A DNA stretch of 64,000 bases from Chenopodium formosanum. Lineage: Eukaryota; Streptophyta; Magnoliopsida; Caryophyllales; Amaranthaceae. Positions within the stretch are counted from its first letter, which is position 1; each line of letters starts with the position of its first letter. The translations under genes were made by a program, and so were the position numbers. The stretch is from positions 11,235,632-11,299,631 of the forward strand of contig CM044867.1 in assembly GCA_024500155.1 (NCBI GenBank), given 5' to 3'. The notes below the pieces were generated by a model. It was not told the DNA's origin. It saw only the letters and a program-made list of their open reading frames with translations, and made no database searches. Positions 56,972 to 64,000 of the stretch are shown piece by piece.

Positions 56972-57553
56972 TCACCTTCAATTATGATATTTTTGATCCC
57001 ACGCTCAAGAGCTAGAAGAATGCCTTTATGAAGAGCCATGGCCTCTGTTAAGAAAACTTTGGTAGTGCCGAGGTTGAAAGCACGAGCTCCTAAAACTGCC
57101 CCACTACTGTCTCTGATAAGAATCCCTGCTGCTGCTGATTTGTTGAAACTGAACCATCAAAATTGAGTTTGTAGAAATTTGTTGGTGGCGCCTCCCAGGA
57201 AACCAAGATAGTGTTTGTTGGAGAATGAGAAGGAGAAGATGAGGATCTCCGAAAAGGAGATCCCGATGAAGAAAAGGTATCGGTGAGAATTCTGTAGTGC
57301 CACTCATTGAACGCAAATAGCGCTCGGTGGAAAATTCTAGGAATATCAAAGGATTCTTGGCGAAAAATTATAGAATTTCGCTCTTTCCAAATACTCCAAA
57401 TAAGGAAGATAAATTTCCTAATAGATAGTTTGTGTTTTTTTAAACATAAAAGTGCTTCAACTAAATCAGTGTAGGGAACTCTACAATCCAACCAATTCTT
57501 AACTAAGGTATGGTTCCAAACATCTTTAGAATGAATGCAAGTGAGAAAGAGAT
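56972..57553 (-). pseudogene. LINE: zf-RVT end and N-terminal half of RNase H
   Basis: Minus strand from the F LTR boundary: LFLTCIHSKDVWNHTLVKNW (zf-RVT), WSIWKERNSIIF, then the RNase H start FYKLNFDGSVS (first catalytic Asp), GAVLGARAFNLG, EAMALHKGI (catalytic Glu) and NIIIEGD (catalytic Asp), where the CACTA interrupts. The 5' part of the LINE is cut off by element F. A longer ORF start to the right is only translated LTR. Confidence 0.82.
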
Positions 57554-58041
57554 TGTTTTGGGTGTTTTTGTCCCTCGGGAGAGTTACAGCTCGAAGACTG
57601 GTCCGGAGCGGCCTGTACCTGCAAGACAAACGGAGACACCTGTTGGTAGGTGCTCCGCCTCCGACGATCAAGTTAGTAACTTGAAAGGAGAGAAGAAGGT
57701 GCGGAAATTTAGGTGGGGATCTGCTAGGGTTTCTAGCTCAGTTGTCTCTATCAAAGAGACAGTTTGTAATAAATGGAAAAACGTGCCCTCCAAAAGAGGG
57801 GAATCTCCCTATTTATAGGGTCCTTGGGAGTTGTGCCCCTGATTAGGTCAAAGAACCCTAATCAGTGGTGGGCTGCGCCGCATTGCGGCTTTCTCGGGAT
57901 TTGGGCCTGAAGGTCGACATTTTCCCTAAATATCTGGGATGACACGTGTCAAGCAGGGATAGGTCCACTTTGGACCATCCTTGGGCTGACACATGTCGCC
58001 CTCTGATTGGGCCACATGGCGGGGTAAAATTACCCTAAACA
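57554..58041 (-). repeat. Element F 3' LTR (488 bp)
   Basis: Minus strand TGTTTAGGG (58041) to CCCAAAACA (57554). Same family as LTR D. TATA box on the minus strand near 57811-57818. Upstream of it lie GCCGCATTGCGGC (57888-57900), TGACACGTGTCA (57940-57951) and GGTCCACTTTGGACC (57962-57976), all palindromes. Confidence 0.85.
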
Positions 58042-58508
58042 TTTGCCCCTCACAGATGTGACGTGGCACGCCACGTGGCATCTGTGACACGTGTCACTCT
58101 TTGAATGGTGGTAATTTTACCGCCAAAATTTAACTGTTCACCTTCTGGGTAAATTACGGGAATACCCCTTCATTTACCCTCTTTATATAGCCGTTTACCC
58201 TCATATTTTTGGTACGTTTCACAAAAATTTTCAGAGTAAACTTAGAGAGAATCTTGAAAGAGAGAGCAGAAGTCACCCGTCTGAGTCAAGCGCAAGTTTA
58301 AAAAAACTCAGCCTCTTCAACACAGGCGGACCCGTCTACCTTCAGATCTCAAATCTAAAGGTACCGTCTCTGACTCTCTCAACTCTTTTTTCATTTTACC
58401 GCTTGTATATATTCCTTGCAATAAATGGATTCATCACCAACACACATGGCACAACCTAGGGTAGAATCTAGCCGTTCACCAGGGACGGCTGAGTCTAGGA
58501 CTGGTAGT
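58042..58508 (-). mobile_element. Element F internal remnant: polypurine tract, G-box dyads, antisense unit
   Basis: Minus-strand polypurine tract GTGAGGGGCAAA abuts the LTR, so this is the 3' end of element F, cut at 58508 by Tat-C. A large dyad (58051-58086, 17-nt arms with 15 matches around ACGTGGCACGCCACGT) and GTGACACGTGTCAC (58084-58097) follow. On the plus strand, antisense to the element, a TATA-like TTTATATAG (58182-58190), a leader and an ATG at 58425 open a 28-codon frame truncated by Tat-C. Antisense extra ORFs near the 3' LTR are known in some Tat-lineage elements. Confidence 0.6.
58051..58097. promoter_or_regulatory. Nested G-box dyads
   Basis: GCCACGTGGC (58070-58079), ACGTGGCACGCCACGT (58061-58076) and GTGACACGTGTCAC (58084-58097), all perfect palindromes with the CACGTG or ACGT core bound by plant bZIP and bHLH factors. 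They lie about 90-130 bp upstream of the antisense TATA. Confidence 0.6.
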
Positions 58509-60393
58509 TGTAGACACCCATTTGTGTTTCCCCAAAACCAAACCCAGTGATGAATTCCTTTCACGTCGAACCATTATCGAATTAGGTGAAAGTGGTTGAA
58601 AGTCAAGTGTTGCGGTTTAGTTTTTAAAATTCTTCTCTGTTTTTGAAAATAACTCTATTTATTTGAAAATAGCCAAACCAGTTTAGTTTGGTCCATAATT
58701 AAGGTCCAATAATAGTGTAGTTGGATGGGGCTCGAAAAGACCTTTCCAACGATATATTATAAGCCCAATTCCGATGAATATTGAGGAAGTTATGGTCAAA
58801 ATACTAAACTGGACCCGGTTAATTATTTAAATACGGCCCAATGATCTAGAGGAGGGCCCAATGTTAATTATTATTCCTAAAATTATTAGGATTAATTATA
58901 ATTTTCTAGAAGTTTCTAGAAGGTTCTTTTTAATTCTAATATTGTTAGATTTAATAATTAATTATTTTAAAATAGACTTTTATTTGGAGTAAAATATTGT
59001 TTTATTATCTTAAAAATACGTATTTTATCTTCTGTACGGATTCCGTAGATCAAGTTGATTAAAGATCGGATTCCGCGTGAAGAAAACGAGCTAATACAGG
59101 TTGTCGCCAAACGACAAGTCTGTCGCCTCGCGACAGAGTCGATTCCTGGCGATAGCGTGTAGTTTTATTCCTTATCAAATTCTATGATTTTCCAGACTAT
59201 TTTCATTATAAATAGGGTCCGAATCCTTGTTTTCAGAATCATCAATTCTCATCAACTCTTCTTTAATTCTCTCTTTTCTCTCTTGAGCAATATATGCTTT
59301 CTTTCTCCCTCTTTTTCTAAACTAGCTTTTTTCAAATACAATATTCTGCATTCACAAGATTTAGAATTTCTTAGCCAAGTTCGAAGTTGCCTTCGCCCTA
59401 GACGTGCAAGGTTTGATATTTTCTGAGGGTTTGGTCCAAAACTAGTCAAAACTTTATTTAATTTGATTTCAATTTGATTCTTTAATTGTTCTTTATTATT
59501 TTCATTGAAGTTTACTAACTTGTGTATTTTGTTATTAGAAAGAGGTACGAGGCTTCAAAGTAAGTAGATTAGCTTACTCCCTATTTTATTAACAATGTAG
59601 ATCGCATGCTTATTATTGTTTTATAATTCCTAGTATCATGTTAGGATGTTATTTTATGCTTTCTAGTATCATGTTTAGGGTGCCTTTACTCTTTTCTAAT
59701 GTCATGTTAGCATGTTAGTGCCATGTTAGGTTAAAGCTTCGATCTTTATTGTTTAGTGACATGCTAGGATTTGTTATTAATCTTGTTAGTATCATGCCTA
59801 GGATCTTGCTACTATTATTAAGCTTTATTATGCCTTATCATGTTATTATCGTTGTTATTATTTATTATTATTCTTTATCCTTATGTTGCTTGATTTTTAT
59901 ATTGTTATTGCTTGATTACACCTTTTATGATTGCTAAAGGGAATTTGTACTTGAAATCACGCTTAATAAGATAATTATTAATTTGGTTTAGGCTAATGTG
60001 ATTTTAATACAAGTGATCGCCAATAATAGTATTATTTGTGCATTAATATTCAACCAACATAGATAAACAGGGTAGGTTTAATATAATGTTTGTATGTTAT
60101 TCGAAAAGCGCACATGAATACGAGCAGAACAAAGTAGAGGCCTATTTTATAGGGCGGGTCCTTTCTTTTGTAGATTGGATTCGTACCCTCATCCCCGGAC
60201 CCTGTTTGGTTCAAGACCTTATGGAGTAGTTGATGGTCCTTTTGGATTGTCTTTTGGGTTTACAAGTTCCTAAAACTTGTTGGCGACTGTTTTTGCTCTT
60301 TGTCTTTCCCTTTGGAACGCCACCGTACTTTAGTGTATGATCACAGTGGGGTTCAAGTTTGGGGTTATCATAATGCTTGAAATATTCCCTACA
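58509..60393 (+). repeat. Tat-C 5' LTR (1885 bp)
   Basis: TGTAGACACCC... to ...CCCTACA, with a 5-bp TGTAG/CTACA terminal inverted repeat. TATA box TATAAATA at 59207-59214. Boxes TGTCGCCAAACGACA (59102-59116), TGTCGCCTCGCGACA (59121-59135) and CTGGCGATAG (59147-59156) lie 50-105 bp upstream. U5 has AT-rich repeats. Confidence 0.93.
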
Positions 60394-60398
60394 GTTTT

Positions 60399-60416
60399 TG
60401 GCGACTCCACTGGGGA
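60399..60416 (+). other. Tat-C PBS
   Basis: TGGCGACTCCACTGGGGA, five bases after the LTR end; identical to the TR-GAG PBS. tRNA-Arg type from memory. Confidence 0.88.
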
Positions 60417-62046
60417 GGATTTCTATTTATATTCCTGAAATTTATTTAATTTTGGCAATTATTTAGAATGAGCGGATGAGACTCGAAAAATTCTAAGTAT
60501 TTCATGTGCGTGATTTGATTAACATTATTGTCATATGCATTAAAAGGTCCTCATGGGAGCACCCCATGAGTCAATCCATAGGAATTTTACACGTAGGAAA
60601 TTTGAGAAATATCCTTCATGACTGGAATCGAAAAGATGATGCGAAATCTGGAAAATTCGAAGAACACAGAAACTTGCCAAGGCATGTAGGAACTAGCGTC
60701 TAGAAAACAGGGCTTGTCGCCCGTAAAAAGTTTCTGTCGCCTGGCGACAGGAGCTTTTTTGCGGCGACAGTCCCTGTAGTCTGGCGCCAAGTTCTTCCAA
60801 TACCAAGCCAGGGGTCTGCCTTCTTGCTTTGACCATTTCTAGCATTGTTGGCTTGATTTTGCTTATTGATTGAGTCCTTTTCTCACTTTTCTGAACCCAT
60901 ATGTGTTCTACATATGGAAATAACCCTCTGGGGGTTCCTGCTTCACCTGCCCAATGGAATATCCCACTATCATGTGCAAAGTTCAGATTTGGGTACGTGC
61001 AAAGTTTGTGAATCCACCAAACCATGGAGTCGAGTTCGATTTCATCACGAACTCGCGGAATCCTGTCCATTTGCTCCAACCCTCCCGGTAGGCTTGTGTG
61101 CAATGCATATGGATTCATAACCATGGACCTTTTTGACTTAACCCATATCCTCGAACTTTAGAGAACTAGAGCCATGGTTAGGTTGCAAACTCATCATATT
61201 GTGACTATGTGAACTACTTGTGCACCCTTGCTTGTATATATTATATATGTGTTAACCGTTTGTTTGACTTGTGTTAAAGGCTAAATAAAATTGACTAATG
61301 ACTAAAAGGACTTTGTCTAATTAATTAATTTTGAATTAATTAAAGGCTAATAAATTAATCAATTCGACTTAGTACGACTTTAGGCATGTCCATTTAGAGT
61401 AAAATTACTGGAAACAGTCCAGATTAATGTTCCAGCAATGGCACAGAAATTTGGACTATGGCGCTGCAGTTTAGTGTCTGTCGCCTGGCGACAATTTTGT
61501 CGTCTGGCGACAGGCTCTAAACAGTGGCGATAGTCCTGTTGTTTTAGCGACAATCCAGTTTTCTTGCTCGAGTCATCACGACGAGTCTAATTAACAGTCT
61601 ACTAATCGGTTAATCAGTTTATTAATAGTTCAAACCATGTTTAAGTCTTTAATTGAGTTTAGGCACTTAAAGTCCAATGGTCATACACTAAGAGTCAAAG
61701 CATGTCACTCACATACACATAAAGCACACACATAACATGTTTGTCACGTTATGACCATGCCTAGAGAGTCTTGAATGCGTGTTTTCCGTCATTTTTTAGG
61801 GGGGTAAGTCGGATATTAATCCTCCAATTTTAAAATTTCCCTTAAAATATATACCCCATTTTTGCCTATTCTTTTTAATTTTTAAACCATAAAGTCAAGT
61901 CAATTAGAGTCAAGTATTAAAACAAATATGGTTTAACTTACAGCGCGTGGGCAAGAAAGGAAGGGCGTTTAATCAAGGACAACACTTTTGTTCAAGTCTT
62001 ACTTTTTGACAAACCAATCGATAGGAAAAGGAAAGCTAAGAAGGCA
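60417..62046 (+). other. Tat-C leader with palindrome boxes
   Basis: CTGTCGCCTGGCGACAG (60734-60750) with half boxes at 60715 and 60763; TGTCGCCTGGCGACA (61479-61493) and TGTCGTCTGGCGACA (61498-61512). Short blocks are shared with the TR-GAG leader (GAGCGGATGAGAC, TATGTGTTCTACAT, CCATGGAGTCGAGTTCG). Minus-strand ORFs here (for example 60693-61124) have no domain. Confidence 0.8.
61031..61055 (+). ncRNA. Conserved leader stem-loop (candidate packaging element)
   Basis: CGAGTTCG, loop ATTTCATCA, CGAACTCG; the same stem as in TR-GAG with one loop difference and common flanks (AAACCATGGAGT, CGGA). 615 bp after the PBS here, about 433 bp in TR-GAG. Confidence 0.55.
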
Positions 62047-64000
62047 ATGGCTAGTCAAGAAGAACTTAATGAAGTCAAGGGACAGGTAGCCAACTTGGCT
62101 GAGATGTTACAAAACCTATCGCTGCAAATAAGTAATCCTGAAAAACAGAAACAAATGGACCTAATCCAGGAAAGCTTGGGCAAGCTGTCCAACGACTTTA
62201 GATTCCAAGAGATTAGCTCTCAAGGGGTCTCGGTGGATAAGGACCTTCTCCCACAAAAGTTCAATCCCAATGACATCCCTAAATTTAAGGCTATGGATAA
62301 CCCTTATTTTCATTTAAGAGCTTTTAAAACTGTAATGAACATTAAGGGGATAGATAGAAAAGCATTTCACTCTGTATTTTCATTATCTTTAGAAGCTGTA
62401 TGTCAACAGTGGTACTTTTCACTTGATAAAGAAAAGACCTCTAGTTGGGAGTCTATTGTAAGCGCTTTCATTGAAAGGTATAAATGCAATATACAAGTTG
62501 AAACCGATCATAGAGAGCTAGAAATGCTAAAGCAAAAAGAAAATGAAGGTTTCACCTCCTTCTTTAATAAATGGAGGGAAACTACTGCAAAAATGGTTGA
62601 AGTACCTAGTGAGAAAGAATCTATCAGGATGTTCATTAAGAACCTCCAAGAAAAATATTCTAAGCACCTTAGATACCAAAGCAATCTAAACACCTTCAAG
62701 GCCGTCTATGATATTGGAATTAATATTGAAGATGACCTCGCTAAACAAAAAGCTGCTAATAATAACTCAAGTAGTGGCTGGAAAAATAAGAAGAACGACA
62801 ATCCTTCTCCATCCAAATCCACCCACTCAAACAATGTTAGCACCTTTAATCTAAATGAAGTTTTGGCAATGAACAATAATCAAGGGCAAAAGAAGCCATT
62901 TAGGAAGAATTATACTCCTATTGGTATGAGTTATGACACTGCATTTGACCGCTTACATGCAAAAGGTCTTATAACTCCCATTGGACCATTTGGGGACCCA
63001 CCTGTCGAAAGGAGAACGGCTAGCTGGAACCCAAATGCACATTGCAAATATCACCAAGGTAGGGGTCATCCTACGGAAAATTGTTGGAGGCTAAAGGAAG
63101 CTATTCAAGACTTGATCGATAGTAACAAGCTCCCATTGCCCCCTGCAAGCAAGAAACCAAGTATCAATACCGCACCGCTGTCGGATTCCTTGGCTATTTC
63201 CGACGAAGAAAATCAAGTGGATCCATCTAGCCTCATAGAGCCTATCGAGACCATTGAAGAAGAAATCTTCGAAGATGCTCTCGAATTCCATGGCCAGGAA
63301 CCTGCAACTAAGCAAGAAGTATTGGCGTTGACATCAATATTGTCAGAATTGGAAAAGTTGATATCACAAACCTTTGAGGCTATAAGAGAGAAAAATGAGT
63401 TACTTAAAAGTAGACCTCCACCCAAGCAAAAGAAACCTTTTTCTCTCCAAGTGATTGACACTCCCAGGAAAAATAATAGAAAATATACTCCAATTGGGAC
63501 GTCGTATGCAAACATGTTCAAAATGCTCTCCGAGAATGGTAAAATTCAACCTCTCGAACCGAGACCATTTGAATCACTAAAAAGAATGGACAAATACTAT
63601 TGTTCATATCATCAATCAGGGGGACATACGATAGAGCACTGCTTCAAGTTCAAGGACTTGGTTCAACGTTTGATTGATGAAAAGAAATTGGTTCAACTTC
63701 CACAAGATGCTACGATTAACGGAGTATGGGACAGTGATGATGAGGATGTTTACCTTAAAGATCTTAAAGAGACTCCTCTATCAACAATATACCCAGTAAG
63801 TGACATTTGGGACGAGGAAGATTCACCCATAGATGTCCTCACTAGGTCCGGGAGAGTACAACCTCCCATTTCAACACAACCTATACCTTCTATCCAGCAA
63901 ATTCCCGTGCCTATTATAGAAGACAACGATGTTGTCAAACAGCTAAAAAAGACTAAAGTGGAAATGAACGTATGGAAGCTCTTAGCCACATCTCGAGAGC
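62047..64000 (+). CDS. gag: Tat-C Gag(-Pro) polyprotein, 3' partial
   Basis: 651 codons open from ATG 62047 to the window end. N-terminal coiled coil (EELNEVKGQVANLAEMLQNL), then the capsid block (IPKFKAMDNPYFHLRAF, LSLEAVCQQWYFSLD, RYKCNIQ, KQKENEGF, YDIGINIEDDL). A CHHC zinc knuckle follows at C333, H336, H341, C346, preceded by YTPIGMSYDTAFDRL. A second version of this same module follows: YTPIGTSYANMFKML and CHHC at C519, H522, H527, C532. The end (DVLTRSGRVQPP, VWKLLATSRE) is the usual lead-in to the Tat protease. No stop, so likely functional; it may also supply proteins to TR-GAG. Confidence 0.93.
   Translation, partial: MASQEELNEVKGQVANLAEMLQNLSLQISNPEKQKQMDLIQESLGKLSNDFRFQEISSQGVSVDKDLLPQKFNPNDIPKFKAMDNPYFHLRAFKTVMNIKGIDRKAFHSVFSLSLEAVCQQWYFSLDKEKTSSWESIVSAFIERYKCNIQVETDHRELEMLKQKENEGFTSFFNKWRETTAKMVEVPSEKESIRMFIKNLQEKYSKHLRYQSNLNTFKAVYDIGINIEDDLAKQKAANNNSSSGWKNKKNDNPSPSKSTHSNNVSTFNLNEVLAMNNNQGQKKPFRKNYTPIGMSYDTAFDRLHAKGLITPIGPFGDPPVERRTASWNPNAHCKYHQGRGHPTENCWRLKEAIQDLIDSNKLPLPPASKKPSINTAPLSDSLAISDEENQVDPSSLIEPIETIEEEIFEDALEFHGQEPATKQEVLALTSILSELEKLISQTFEAIREKNELLKSRPPPKQKKPFSLQVIDTPRKNNRKYTPIGTSYANMFKMLSENGKIQPLEPRPFESLKRMDKYYCSYHQSGGHTIEHCFKFKDLVQRLIDEKKLVQLPQDATINGVWDSDDEDVYLKDLKETPLSTIYPVSDIWDEEDSPIDVLTRSGRVQPPISTQPIPSIQQIPVPIIEDNDVVKQLKKTKVEMNVWKLLATSRE

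Larger units (their letters stand above)
58509..64000 (+). mobile_element. Tat-C: Tat-lineage Ty3/gypsy retrotransposon, 5' half
   Basis: Complete 5' LTR, PBS, 1.6-kb leader and an open gag continuing past the window end. Same family as the Tat-B LTR fragment and a close relative of TR-GAG (same PBS, LTR termini, leader stem-loop). All visible parts look functional. Confidence 0.92.

Noticed and set aside
57554..57671. N-terminal extension of the LINE ORF (Met at 57671)
   Set aside because: That part is element F LTR sequence; the LINE coding region starts only at the LTR boundary.
60693..61124. 143-aa minus-strand ORF in the Tat-C leader
   Set aside because: Antisense to a leader block whose conservation with TR-GAG fits RNA structure; no domain, and not conserved as protein in the other element.
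63091..63989. Minus-strand ORFs opposite Tat-C gag
   Set aside because: Shadows of the plus-strand gag frame.

Overview
The window is nuclear DNA of a flowering plant, most likely a eudicot. The evidence is spliceosomal introns, a tRNA-Asp(GTC) gene, Athila- and Tat-lineage Ty3/gypsy retrotransposons, a CACTA element, plant LINEs, a SINE and MITEs, plus recognisable plant genes (an NCA1 orthologue, a C2-RING protein, a type-1 protein phosphatase exon). I cannot name the species. About 80 percent is transposon sequence in two nested stacks around a small gene island.

Left stack (1-30.4 kb). A plus-strand Athila element (Athila-A, 1-8416) ends with pol, an ORF in the env position and a 3' LTR. 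It sits inside the 3' LTR of a minus-strand Tat-type element that carries only gag (TR-GAG, 8417-16381). TR-GAG sits in a Copia-like LTR fragment (16382-16936), which interrupts the gag of a minus-strand Athila (Athila-B, LTR 24306-26791). Athila-B sits in the LTR of a minus-strand Tat element (Tat-B, 26792-27979), and Tat-B sits in the gag of another Tat-like element (D, 27980-29328). D cuts an Athila-like plus-strand LTR (E, to about 30401). A later 7.1-kb head-to-tail duplication (12069-19176 and 19177-26291) with a 4-bp microhomology junction copied half of this stack and left a chimeric, truncated gag.

Gene island (30.4-45.5 kb). NCA1 (plus) has a 7-nt frame-breaking insertion in coding exon 5. 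A C2-RING gene (minus) has a one-base homopolymer frameshift just before its last zinc ligands. Exon 1 of a PP1 phosphatase (minus) has no further exons. The tRNA-Asp gene lies next to it. An unidentified coiled-coil/membrane-segment gene (minus) is also frame-broken.

Right stack (45.5-64 kb). A LINE tail (minus) is split within its RNase H domain by an 11.1-kb CACTA element (45822-56968, TSD TTA). The CACTA carries an LRR-like fragment, a decayed TnpA-like gene, an RNase H-like gene remnant, a truncated LINE (12-bp TSD), a SINE (16-bp TSD) and MITEs. The LINE is also cut by the 3' LTR of element F (57554-58041). F is in turn cut by Tat-C (58509 to the window end), which has an intact 5' LTR, PBS and open gag.

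The most interesting pattern concerns short GC-rich palindromes. Several LTR families carry their own palindromic box in multiple copies: AGGAGCGGGCGCTCCT in Athila-A, CCGTGACACGG in TR-GAG, TGTCGCCTGGCGACA in Tat-B and Tat-C, GCGCCCGACYGGGCGC in LTR E, and G-box dyads in F. The boxes occupy equivalent slots: just upstream of the LTR TATA box, and again upstream of an internal ORF or in the leader. TR-GAG and Tat-C share the same PBS, LTR termini and a conserved leader stem-loop (CGAGTTCG/CGAACTCG), yet they have different boxes in the same slots. That looks like a fast-evolving cis recognition code laid over a conserved packaging signal.
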